From the NCBI RefSeq assembly GCF_014205135.1, contig NZ_JACHMY010000001.1, positions 4,464,001-4,528,000 on the forward strand: 64,000 nt of DNA. The letters run 5' to 3'. The translations under genes and the position numbers were made by a program. The notes under the pieces are model-generated. The model worked only from the letters and a program-made list of their open reading frames with translations. It did not search any database and was not told the origin of the DNA. The stretch's first letter is position 1; the number at the start of each line of letters is the position of its first letter. Below, in pieces: positions 26,443 through 34,957 of the stretch. This DNA comes from Kribbella italica. Its GTDB lineage: Bacteria > Actinomycetota > Actinomycetes > Propionibacteriales > Kribbellaceae.

Positions 26443-27480
26443 ATGCTCATCCACGGACTTGCCGCCCTGCTCATGATCCCGGTCAGCTCGCCCGGGTGGT
26501 TCTGGACCGTGCCGCGGTGCGACACCGTGTACGGCGACGGTGGGGTGACCTTCTCGGCCGACGACGGGGCCCGGCTCGCGCCGACCAAGGGGAAGCTGCA
26601 GCGGGTCACCTACGCCAAGGTCGCGACGCTCGACGAGCCGAACGTGCTGATCGCGATCGGCCGGCAGTCGATCCAGCGGTCGGCGGATGCTGGTTGCAGT
26701 TGGCAACAGATCGACAAATCGCCGGACGACCTCGCCACGTACGACGTGACGGCGGGGCCGGGCGGTACGGCGTACGTGCACAGCGTGAACGACCAGCCGA
26801 TCCACCGGGTCGACGGGACCAGGGTCAGTACCGTGCAGGGTCCGACGCCAGGCAACGGGATCGCCGCACTGCACGCGGGGCAAGGGGTTCTGACCGTCGT
26901 CGCCGGCGACGGGCAGGTCTTCGCGTCCCACGACGACGGCCGGAGCTGGCAGCGCCACGGCAAGGCCCCGGCGCGCGACCTGTTCGTGTACGACGCGGTG
27001 ATCGACCCCGCGAACCCCGACCACATCGTCGCCGGCGTGATGTCGGACGGCGTCTACACGACCTTCGACGGCGGCCGGTCCTGGACCCAGGCCGCGCCGG
27101 TCGAGCGGGTCAACGCGTTCAGCGTCGCGATCTCCCCCGCCGACCCGCGGCGGGTCTGGATGGAGGGCTACGACCGCGACCGGAGTACTCGTTTCCTCTG
27201 GCAGTCCGACGACGGCGGCCGCAAGTTCCGGCCGGTGCTGGACGAGTCGCAGGCCACGCTCTACAACGGCAACAGGCTCTGGCCGAGCCCGGCCGACCCG
27301 GATCTCCTGTACTTCGCCTACGGCACCTCGTTCGCCAACTACGGCGCCGACCTCTACCGCTTCCGCACCTCGACCGGCGAGCTCACCAAGCAGCACAACA
27401 CCTTCGACGGCATCCCGGGCCTGGCCTTCAACCCCGCCGACCCGAGCATCCTCTACCTGGGCCTGGCCGAAGAACGTTGA
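26443..27480 (+). CDS. Secreted BNR/Asp-box beta-propeller protein
   Basis: A 345-aa protein with a short hydrophobic N-terminus (GLAALLMIPVSSPGWF) that may act as a signal or anchor. It contains Asp-box (BNR) repeats: SHDDGRSWQ, TFDGGRSWT, SDDGGRKFR and the earlier RSADAGCSWQ. This predicts a sialidase- or Ycf48-like propeller. No sialidase catalytic residues were recognised, so it is more likely a binding or scaffold protein. It starts at ATG 26443; the next gene follows 43 nt later. Confidence 0.72.
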   Translation: MLIHGLAALLMIPVSSPGWFWTVPRCDTVYGDGGVTFSADDGARLAPTKGKLQRVTYAKVATLDEPNVLIAIGRQSIQRSADAGCSWQQIDKSPDDLATYDVTAGPGGTAYVHSVNDQPIHRVDGTRVSTVQGPTPGNGIAALHAGQGVLTVVAGDGQVFASHDDGRSWQRHGKAPARDLFVYDAVIDPANPDHIVAGVMSDGVYTTFDGGRSWTQAAPVERVNAFSVAISPADPRRVWMEGYDRDRSTRFLWQSDDGGRKFRPVLDESQATLYNGNRLWPSPADPDLLYFAYGTSFANYGADLYRFRTSTGELTKQHNTFDGIPGLAFNPADPSILYLGLAEER

Positions 27481-27523
27481 CCGGCATCCGGCCCGGGTGG
27501 TGAGGATCTGACATCCTGGACCG

Positions 27524-28348
27524 GTGACCACCGCTGAGGAGTACCGCCTGCTGGGTTTCAGTGCCGAGGACCAGGCCGACGCCGAGAAGCTTTCCGTCGA
27601 CCCGGTGAAGGTGGCCGAGTTCGCCGCGCAGCTGCGCAAGGCGATCGGCGGTGTGCCGGTGGAAGGTCAGTTGGAGGCTCCCGACGACCCTCTGGTCTCG
27701 CTCGCGGCGTACCTGGAGACCCTGCCGGACATCCGCCGCTTCCACCAGGAGCGCGGGGTGAGCGACGAGATCAGCTGGGCCAGCCTGGCCGATCTCGGTC
27801 AGCAGCTGAAGGTGCACCGGCGGACGCACGGCACGTTCGGCCTGGAGACGCACTGGTGGGTCACGACGTACTGGACCGGCGCTCTGTACGCGCTGGGCCG
27901 GCTGCAGTTCCTGATCCACCCCGTGCCGGACTCGCACCCGGTGCCCGGCGTCGAGCCCGGCGAGTGGGTGATCGGCGTGCACATCGCCGAGACCGGCCCG
28001 CTGACGCCGGAGGCCGTGGACGACAGCATCGACCAGGCGCGCGCGTTCTTCGCCGAGCACTTCCCCGAACACCCGGTGAAGACCGTCACGCTCGGTTCCT
28101 GGCTGATCGACCCGTACCTGCTCGACCACCTGCCGCAGGACTCGAACATGGTCCGCTTCGGCCGCCGCTTCACGCAGTACGGCGAACCGCACGACTCCCA
28201 GGACAGCGCGATCTTCTTCACGTTCCGCAGCCACGACCTGGGCCGGCTCGACGAGTTCCCGCAGGACACCGCGCTGCAGCGGCTGATCGTCGAGCGGATC
28301 AGGGCGGGCGGCACCTGGCAGACCGCGTTCGGCTACTTCACGCTGTGA
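27524..28348 (+). CDS. Acyltransferase-domain protein (NAT_N / GNAT_C type)
   Basis: A 274-aa soluble protein. The N-terminal part (EEYRLLGFSAEDQADAEKL) is helical. The C-terminal part (GEWVIGVHIAETGPLTPEAV, then GSWLIDPYLLDHLPQDSNMV) matches the actinobacterial proteins annotated as acyltransferase domain-containing, with a divergent GNAT fold. The acyl acceptor is unknown. It starts at GTG 27524 and converges on the deacetylase gene, 3 nt from it. Confidence 0.7.
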   Translation: MTTAEEYRLLGFSAEDQADAEKLSVDPVKVAEFAAQLRKAIGGVPVEGQLEAPDDPLVSLAAYLETLPDIRRFHQERGVSDEISWASLADLGQQLKVHRRTHGTFGLETHWWVTTYWTGALYALGRLQFLIHPVPDSHPVPGVEPGEWVIGVHIAETGPLTPEAVDDSIDQARAFFAEHFPEHPVKTVTLGSWLIDPYLLDHLPQDSNMVRFGRRFTQYGEPHDSQDSAIFFTFRSHDLGRLDEFPQDTALQRLIVERIRAGGTWQTAFGYFTL

Positions 28349-28351
28349 GGC

Positions 28352-29482
28352 TCAGCCTTTCGGCACGCCGTACTTGGTCAGCCAGGCGATCAGCTCGACG
28401 TTGCTGACGCACTTCACGTCCGGCTGTTTGCAGGTCTCCTTGACGAACGTGGTCAGCGAGTCGGAGTAGACGCTGTTGTTCCACCGGTTGAAGTGGTTGC
28501 CGAGGAACAGCGGCGGGTTGTTCCCGGCCCGCGACCGCGCGAGCGCCTGCCGGTACGTCGCCAGCACCTGCGCCTTCAGCTTCGGCGCGTGCGCGACCGG
28601 CGCCTTCTTGGCCTTAGTCTGCGCGTACCAGAGGTTGTAGTCCATCGTCAGCGTGCTCTTCTGCGTCCCGGCGAGGTCGACGGACTGCAGCGGGAAGTCC
28701 CACACGCCGTCCTCCTTCTTCGGCCAGGCGATGTAGCCCGGCTCGGAGGCGTCGTACAGCATCCCGCGCTGCCGCATCACCTGCCGGTACGCCGGCCGGT
28801 TGCCCTCCAGGCACGGTGTCCGCATGCCCTTCACCGTGGCCGGGTCGAACGGCGCCGCGAGCGCCTTGCCCGCGGCCAGCGCCGGACCGGTCCTGACCAT
28901 CTTGTCGAAGGCGTCGAGCTCGGCCTTCCACTGCGTCGCGGTCCAGCGGTCGATCCCGTTCTTGCCGCAGAAGTGGCCGTTCGCGTGGGTGCCGATCTCG
29001 TGGCCCTCGGCAATCGCCTGCCGCAGCACGGTCGCCCGCGCGACCGCCTTGGGTGGGTCGGCCCAGCCGATGTCGGACGCGCCGGGCTTCTTGTACGGCG
29101 GTTTGTAGTCGGTCTTGCGCGCCTCGGGGTACACGTACGGGCCGGACAGGAAGAAGGTCATCCGCGCATCGACCTGCTTGGCGACCGTGCGCCAGTGCGA
29201 CCAGAGCGCGAGGTCGCCGGCGCCGTCGAAGGAGACGACGATGAACAGCGGCGGTTTGCCGTTCGGCAGCTTGGCCGGGAAGGACCTGGTCACCGGCGCC
29301 GCGGCCGGCGGTTTCACGCCCGGCGTCAGCGTGGTCGACGGGTCGGGCTCGCTCGGCGCCGGCGTACCTGATGGTGGTTTCCCGGACGGACTCGACGAGC
29401 CTTCCGGCGCGGTGTCCGCGCATCCGGCGGCCAGCGCCGCCACTACCGCCGTCGCTGCGATCAGTCGTTGCCGCCTCAGCAT
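28352..29482 (-). CDS. Polysaccharide deacetylase-like lipoprotein
   Basis: A 376-aa lipoprotein (RRQRLIAATAVVAALAAGC) with a Pro/Ser/Thr linker of about 45 residues and a NodB-type domain. The motif-1 region is VVSFDGAGDLALWSHW, where the usual DDG is changed to DGAG, and motif 2 is EGHEIGTHANGH. Only one Asp remains in motif 1, so catalysis may be weakened or altered. Such proteins usually de-N-acetylate cell-wall or extracellular sugars. It starts at ATG 29482; a longer frame above has no ribosome-binding site. Confidence 0.75.
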   Translation of the reverse strand: MLRRQRLIAATAVVAALAAGCADTAPEGSSSPSGKPPSGTPAPSEPDPSTTLTPGVKPPAAAPVTRSFPAKLPNGKPPLFIVVSFDGAGDLALWSHWRTVAKQVDARMTFFLSGPYVYPEARKTDYKPPYKKPGASDIGWADPPKAVARATVLRQAIAEGHEIGTHANGHFCGKNGIDRWTATQWKAELDAFDKMVRTGPALAAGKALAAPFDPATVKGMRTPCLEGNRPAYRQVMRQRGMLYDASEPGYIAWPKKEDGVWDFPLQSVDLAGTQKSTLTMDYNLWYAQTKAKKAPVAHAPKLKAQVLATYRQALARSRAGNNPPLFLGNHFNRWNNSVYSDSLTTFVKETCKQPDVKCVSNVELIAWLTKYGVPKG

Positions 29483-29500
29483 GCCTCGACCACGACCTGG

Positions 29501-29518
29501 ACAGTTCCCCAGAACTGT
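29501..29518 (-). promoter_or_regulatory. Palindrome upstream of the deacetylase lipoprotein gene
   Basis: ACAGTTC-CCCA-GAACTGT, 7-bp perfect arms, ending 18 nt before the ATG at 29482. It could be a repressor site or a hairpin at the mRNA 5' end. No regulator gene is adjacent. Confidence 0.4.
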
Positions 29519-29616
29519 GTTGGTGTCACGGCCCCCGTCATACACCTACTGACGCACGAGGGGCCGATCCAGTTGGCGCGGGACACGCGGCCGGGCCGAA
29601 AGCGTCCAGTTAGTCG

Positions 29617-30258
29617 TTACTCGGCCGCAACCTTCGCCGCTTTGCGGCGGCCGACGACCCGCCGGGTCGTCTCCAGCACCAGCCCGATCGTGAAGGCCAG
29701 GCCCAGGCTGAACGCGAGCGCCTTCAGCGAGTCGTGCGCGAAGGCGTCGCCGCCCAGGTACCCGAGCAGGGCGACGTACGTGTACGCCACCGTGACGCCG
29801 GCGGCGGTGAACAGCACGAACTTGCGGAACGAGTACGCCGTCGCGCCCGCGGTCAGCGTCGCGACCATCCGCGCGCCGGGGATGTAGCGCACGGTCATCA
29901 GGATCAGCCCGCCGCGGGTGTGCAGCGCCTTGCTGACCTTGTCGTACATCGCCTGCCGGGCCTCTCGCCGGCGCATCCAGCGCCGCAGGGCGGGCCCGGA
30001 ACCGCGGCCCATGAAGTAGCAGACGCACTCGCCGATCACCGAGCCGGCCATCGCCAGCACGATCACGAGCAGCAGGTTCTGGTGACCGGCCGCGGCCGCC
30101 ATCCCGGCGGTGACGACCAGGCCCTCACTCGGGATCACCGGGAACACGGCGTCGATCGCGGCGGCGAGGAACAGGATGAGCAGCAGCCAATGGGACGCCA
30201 TCGCGATGCTGAGCAGCTCTCGGGCGGCGTCCATCAACTCGGTCACGCCCCCGAGCAT
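29617..30258 (-). CDS. DedA-family membrane protein
   Basis: A 213-aa protein with four or five helices and the DedA/SNARE-associated features: FPVIPSEGLVVTAGMAAAAG, GSVIGECVCYFMGRGSG and RYIPGARMVATLTAGATAYS. The family includes lipid scramblases/flippases (for example undecaprenyl-phosphate transporters) needed for envelope function. It starts at ATG 30258 or the nearby GTG. It is monocistronic. Confidence 0.82.
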   Translation of the reverse strand: MLGGVTELMDAARELLSIAMASHWLLLILFLAAAIDAVFPVIPSEGLVVTAGMAAAAGHQNLLLVIVLAMAGSVIGECVCYFMGRGSGPALRRWMRRREARQAMYDKVSKALHTRGGLILMTVRYIPGARMVATLTAGATAYSFRKFVLFTAAGVTVAYTYVALLGYLGGDAFAHDSLKALAFSLGLAFTIGLVLETTRRVVGRRKAAKVAAE

Positions 30259-30364
30259 GCCATCCGGTGTCAAAGAGCTCCCAATCCCAACGCTGTGGTT
30301 CGGGGCCCCTGGGGCTGAATTCACCCAGTGTTCACAGGTGGACTGTCAGCCGTGGCGTTGGGGG

Positions 30365-30394
30365 TTGACGCAACAGTTCACCAAATGGTGAAGT
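30365..30394 (+). promoter_or_regulatory. ArsR promoter with operator palindrome
   Basis: TTGACG (30365-30370) is a likely -35. TGAAGT (30389-30394), 18 bp later, is a plausible -10 lying 6 nt before the GTG at 30401, which would give a leaderless mRNA. The palindrome TTCACC-AAAT-GGTGAA (30377-30392) fills the space between the two boxes, so a bound ArsR dimer would block polymerase. Confidence 0.55.
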
Positions 30395-30400
30395 GTTCTG

Positions 30401-30718
30401 GTGCTGACCACGACCTTCGCCGCGCTGGCCGACCCGACCCGGCTGGCGATCGTGACCCGGCTGAGCCGTGGCGAAGCGACCATGGGCGAGCTCGCGACGC
30501 CGCACGCGATCAGTCCGCCGGCGATCACCAAGCACGTGCACATCCTGGTCGACGCCGGGCTGGTGACCCGGCGCAAGGCCGGGCGGACGGTGGTCTGCGC
30601 GATCCGGCCGGAGGCGCTGTCCGAGGTGGAGGTCTGGCTCGGCGACCTCACGACGTCCTGGAACCGCACGGTCGACCGGCTGGCGGACCTTCTGGAGGGG
30701 AACGGCGATGGTGAGTGA
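30401..30718 (+). CDS. ArsR-family regulator
   Basis: A 105-aa winged-helix protein: LADPTRLAIVTRLSRGEATM, GELATPHAISPPAITKHVHI, LVDAGLVTRRKAGRTVVCAI. There is no metal-binding ELCVC motif, so it probably belongs to the ArsR group paired with SRPBCC proteins. It starts at GTG 30401 and overlaps the SRPBCC gene by 11 nt. Autorepression through the palindrome at 30377-30392 is likely. Confidence 0.84.
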   Translation: MLTTTFAALADPTRLAIVTRLSRGEATMGELATPHAISPPAITKHVHILVDAGLVTRRKAGRTVVCAIRPEALSEVEVWLGDLTTSWNRTVDRLADLLEGNGDGE

Positions 30719-31121
30719 CATCCGGATCGAGCGCGTGCTGAAGGCGGGGCTCGAGGACGTGTACGCCGCGTGGACGCGGGCCGAGCTGCTCGCGCAGTGG
30801 TACTGCCCGAACCCGGCCCTGGAGCTGAAGGTCGACGCCGACGTCCGGGTCGGTGGCGCGTACGTCGTCGAGATGGGCCCGTACGTCGTCCGCGGCAGCT
30901 ACCTGGAGGTCGACCCGCCGCACCTGCTCGCCTTCACGTGGAAGTGGGACGAGGACGACGACAAGCCGTCGACCGTGCGCGTCGAACTGAGCAAGGCCGA
31001 CGAAGGCACCCGGATGCTGTTGCTGCACACGGGTTTCACCGGCCCCGACGACGCCGCCAACCACCTGCAGGGCTGGGAGCCCGAGCTCGACCGCCTGGAG
31101 AAGCTGCTCACGTCTCGGTGA
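30708..31121 (+). CDS. SRPBCC / AHSA1-like domain protein
   Basis: A 137-aa single SRPBCC (START-like) domain: IRIERVLKAGLEDVYAAWTR, then WYCPNP, RVGGAYVVEM and HTGFTGPDDAANHLQGWEPE. These proteins hold hydrophobic ligands in a helix-grip cavity. ArsR-SRPBCC operons are widespread in actinobacteria, with mostly unknown ligands. It overlaps arsR and runs 14 nt into the 3' end of the convergent LuxR-type gene. Confidence 0.82.
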   Translation: MVSDIRIERVLKAGLEDVYAAWTRAELLAQWYCPNPALELKVDADVRVGGAYVVEMGPYVVRGSYLEVDPPHLLAFTWKWDEDDDKPSTVRVELSKADEGTRMLLLHTGFTGPDDAANHLQGWEPELDRLEKLLTSR

Positions 31122-33782
31122 GTTGCTCGGCCAGCTCGGCGCGACTGTGGATGCCGAGCTTCGTGTAGACCTTGCGCAGGTGGTACTCGACCGTCTTCGG
31201 GCTGAGGAACAGCTTCGCCGCGGCCTCGCGAGTGCTGTGACCGCCAGCGAGGAGCTGCGCGACCTGGCGTTCCTGCGGCGTCAGGTCGTCGGCACTGCTG
31301 TGCTCCCGCCGCCGAGCCGTCTCCCCGGTCGCCTTCAACTCCCCCGCCGCCTGATCAGCCCAAGTACCAGCCCCCAACTGGTCGAAGATCCCGACCGCCG
31401 CCCGCAGCTGAACCCGCGAGTCCACCCGCCGTCGCACCCGCCGAAGCCAGGAGCCGTAGGCAAGCTGCGTCCGCGCGGTCTCGAAGAGGTCGGGAGTCAA
31501 CGCGTGGAGCCGCAGCGCGCGCTCGAAGGCTGCTTCGTCGTCGTCCACCAGCCCTGTCGCTCGCGCGGCCCGCGCGAGCGACCACGGCAGCCCCTTGCGG
31601 GCAGCCCGCTCGGCGAAAGCACGAGCCGTCACCGCCGCGTCCTCCGGACGGCCGAGCCGCAGATACACCTCCACCAGCTCAGGCGCCGGCGAAAGATCCG
31701 GGTCCAGCATCCCGCCGTCCGACAGCGTAGTAACCAACCGGTTGTATGCCTCCAGCGCAGCGGCGGGGTCACCGCGGCCCAGTTCGAGGTCCCCCAGCGC
31801 GTACGACGACCATGCCAACCCGAGCCGGATCTCCCGCGCCGTACAGATTTCGATCGCCTCGGCCGCCTGCGCGCGGCAGTCGTCGACCCGCCCGCGCCGC
31901 GCGGACAACCACGCCTGCCCCGCGAGATTGATCGCCAGCTCGGTGGTCTGACCGGTCTCCCGCGACAGCCGGATCCCTTCGTCGTACGACGTCGCCGCGT
32001 CGGCCCAGCGATCGGTGGTCGCCTGGTCGCGGGCCAGGTGGAACAGGACGCCGGGCAGCATGCCGAGGGTTACTCCGTCCCGGCTGTCGCGCAGGACCTG
32101 CTCGATCACCTCGCGGCCGCCCTCGCGTTCGCGCAGGAACATCGGCGCGAGCACCACCCACACCTGGTGACGCCGGTCGAGCTTCACCTTGCCGGACAGC
32201 GTGACCGCCGTACGGATCTGCTCGCTGCCGCCGCTGCCCGCGAGCACTCGCGCGACCCCGCTCGCGAGCAGGCCGAGCAAGCGGCCTTCGGGCTGGTTGA
32301 TGCTCGGCAGCAGTGCGTCGAGGTCTTCGGCGACGCGTAGCGCCGTGTCGGTGTCACCGAGGTAGAAGCAGGCGTTGACGATGTCGCCGAGCAGTCTGAT
32401 CCGGGTCGGTAGGTCGTCGGCGGCTTCGGCCGCGGCCAGGAGGATGTCGCGGGCCTGGCCAGGTGAGCCGCAGCGTACGGCGATGTCGCCGCGCAGCTCC
32501 TGGGCGCGGATCTCGACCACCAGCGTGAGCTTCCGGCGCAGCGCTTCGACCAGCAGTTCCTCGGCCCGGCCGGGCAATCCCGCGAACCACGCGGCCTCCC
32601 CCGCGGCGACCAGTCGGCGGCCTTGCTCGGCCTCGTCGTCCGTCAGCCTCGCGGCCCGCTCCAGCGCGGTCGCGGCGACCGCGTGCGCGCCGCGCTCGAC
32701 CGCGTGCCCGGCGACGATCTCCAGCCTTCGCGCGACTTCGTCGTCCGAGCCCAGCGCGGCTTCGGACAGGTGCCAGACCTGCCGATCCGGGTCGGCCAGC
32801 TCGCCGGCGATCGCCTGGTGGACGGTACGCCGCAAACCCGACGCAGCACCGGCGTACACGGACGAGCGCACCAGCGGATGCCGGAACTCCACCCGCCCGT
32901 CGACGATCCGGACCAGTCCGGCGTCCTCGGCCTCGGCCAGTACGGCGACGTCAACGCCGAGGCCTTCGCAGACGGCGGCGACCAGTTGCAGCTCGCCGTC
33001 GTCGGAGGCCGCGACCAGCAAGGCGATCCGGGCCTCCGGGCTCAACCGGTCGGCCTGCGCCGAGAACGCCTCCGCCAGCAACCGCGGCACCGGCACCGGC
33101 GCGCCAGGCCGAATCCTGTGCAGGCTCTGGGGATTCAGCTCGAGCAACGCCAGCGGGTTGCCGCCGACCATGCGGTGCACCTGCGCGACGTCCGCCGTAC
33201 GACGTCCGATTAGCTCGCGGGCGTCGTCCAGGCCGAGGCCGTCGAGACGCAGTACGGGAAGGTCCGCCTCGGCCAACGGATGCGACTCGCCCGCCCGCGC
33301 CGCCACCAGCAGCACGATCGGATCCGCGACCAAACGGCGCGCGGCGAATACCAGCGCTTCGGCGGACGGCCGGTCGATCCACTGCGCGTCGTCGACCAGG
33401 ACCGCCAGCGGCGCTTGTTCGGCGTACCGGCACAACAGGCTGAGAGTCGCGGCGCCGACAGCGAATCGCCCAGCAGGATCACCCGGTGCGGTCAGCGCGA
33501 GGGCCGCCTGCAGAGCAGCCCTTTGGGGAGAAGGAATCCGCTCCAACTCACCCAACGCCGGACGGAGCAACTGCAGCAACCCACCGAACGGCACCTCCTG
33601 TTCTCCGTCCCGCGCGCCCGGAGCAGGCGAAGGCCGGCGGACTGCTCGGCTGCCTGGTCGAGAAGGGTGGTCTTGCCGATCCCCGGTTCCCCCGTGATCA
33701 GCAGCACCCCGCTGGATCCCACCCTCGCCCCCGCGACCAGCCGCTCGATCGCCCGCCGCTCGGCCTCCCGCCCGATCAGCAT
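31108..33782 (-). pseudogene. LuxR-family ATPase regulator (LAL/MalT type), broken by a 1-nt frameshift
   Basis: The N-terminus begins MLIGREAERRAIERLVAGAR at ATG 33782 with Walker A GEPGIGKTT (residues 31-39). That frame is lost near 33607-33620. The rest continues in another frame from GEQEVPFGGLLQLL, through Walker B APLAVLVDDAQW, TPR-like repeats and a C-terminal LuxR HTH (LTPQERQVAQLLAGGHSTRE). The total is 2,675 nt, one short of a multiple of three, so one base is missing; the repaired protein would be 891 aa, a normal length for this family. The site lies in a GC-alternating run (CGGGCGCGCGGG on the minus strand). Both parts look otherwise intact, so the lesion is recent or a sequencing error. 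Confidence 0.8.
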
Positions 33783-33879
33783 CTTCGGAGTCTAGAACTA
33801 GGTGACCCACCTGATGCGACTGAAAAGCGTCCGTTCGTAGCGTCAGCGACGTACAGCGATCCCAGGGAGGGGACCAAGA

Positions 33880-34953
33880 ATGACCACCATCGACCAGCCC
33901 GTCAGCATCGACGGCGACAAGCTGATGCAGTTCGTGTTCCAGGCCGTCGGCGAGGTCGGCGCGACGCTCAACGCGGCCCTCGTCGTGATGGGCGACAAAC
34001 TCGGCTACTACCGGACCATGGCCGGCGCCGGCGGCCTCACGCCGGCCGAGCTGGCCGACCGCACCGGCACCCACGAGCGCTACGTCCGCGAGTGGCTCAA
34101 CGCCCAGGCCGCAGGCGGTTTCGTCACCTACGACCCGTCGACCGGCCACTACACCTTGCCGCCCGAGCAGACCGTCGCGCTGACCGACGAGAACAGCCCG
34201 GCGTTCCTGCCCGGCTTCTTCCAGATCGCGCTCGGGACCGTCCAGGAGACCGACCGGATGATCGACGCGGCCCGCAGCGGCGCCGGCATCGGCTGGCACG
34301 AGCACGACACCGACGTGCACGACGGCTGCGAGCGCTTCTTCCGGCCCAGCTACCACGCCAACCTGGTCGAGAGCTGGCTGCCCGCGCTCGACGGCGTCGT
34401 CGGCAAGCTGACGAACGGCGCGAAGGTCGCCGACATCGGTTGCGGCCACGGCGCCTCCACGATCCTGATGGCGCAGGCCTACCCGCGGTCGAGCTTCACC
34501 GGGTCCGACTACCACCAGGAGTCGATCGCGACGGCTCGTGAACGGGCCACCGCCGCGGGTGTCGATGTCACCTTCGAGGTCGCCGGCTCCACGGCGTACG
34601 GCGGTGAGAACTACGACCTGGTGACCACGTTCGACGCGCTGCACGACATGGGCGACCCGGTCGGCGCCGCCCGCCGGGTCCGCGAGTCGCTCGCGGCCGA
34701 CGGCACGTGGATGGTCGTCGAGCCGATGGCCGGCGACAAGGTCGAGGACAACCTGAACCCGGTCGGCCGCGCGTACTACGGCTTCTCCACGCTGCTCTGC
34801 ACGCCGGCGTCGCTGTCCCAGGAGGTCGGCCTCGGGCTCGGCACGCAGGCCGGGCCGGCGCGGATCCGTGACGTGACGACAGCGGCCGGTTTCACCCGGT
34901 TCCGGGTCGCGGCGCAGACGCCGTTCAACCTGGTCTACGAAGTCCGCCCCTGA
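33880..34953 (+). CDS. SAM-dependent methyltransferase with winged-helix front (Rv2258c-like)
   Basis: A 357-aa protein. Residues about 15-105 are a winged-helix dimerisation region (LTPAELADRTGTHERYVREW). A class I methyltransferase follows with motif I VADIGCGHGAST near residue 185, then GSDYHQ and TTFDALHDMGDP. It resembles the Rv2258c family, small-molecule methyltransferases of unknown substrate. It has a good GGGAGG ribosome-binding site. The hydrolase-glycosyltransferase fusion begins 4 nt after its stop, so the two may modify the same compound. Confidence 0.83.
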   Translation: MTTIDQPVSIDGDKLMQFVFQAVGEVGATLNAALVVMGDKLGYYRTMAGAGGLTPAELADRTGTHERYVREWLNAQAAGGFVTYDPSTGHYTLPPEQTVALTDENSPAFLPGFFQIALGTVQETDRMIDAARSGAGIGWHEHDTDVHDGCERFFRPSYHANLVESWLPALDGVVGKLTNGAKVADIGCGHGASTILMAQAYPRSSFTGSDYHQESIATARERATAAGVDVTFEVAGSTAYGGENYDLVTTFDALHDMGDPVGAARRVRESLAADGTWMVVEPMAGDKVEDNLNPVGRAYYGFSTLLCTPASLSQEVGLGLGTQAGPARIRDVTTAAGFTRFRVAAQTPFNLVYEVRP

Positions 34954-34957
34954 CACA

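Noticed and set aside
26353..27639. N-terminal extension of the AraC protein to 705 aa
   Set aside because: The extension is antisense to the BNR-repeat gene and has no domain; the GTG at 26352 gives a normal-length regulator.
33600..33625. Programmed -1 ribosomal frameshift in the LuxR-type gene
   Set aside because: No canonical slippery heptamer or following pseudoknot is evident; a one-base deletion or sequence error in a GC run is simpler.
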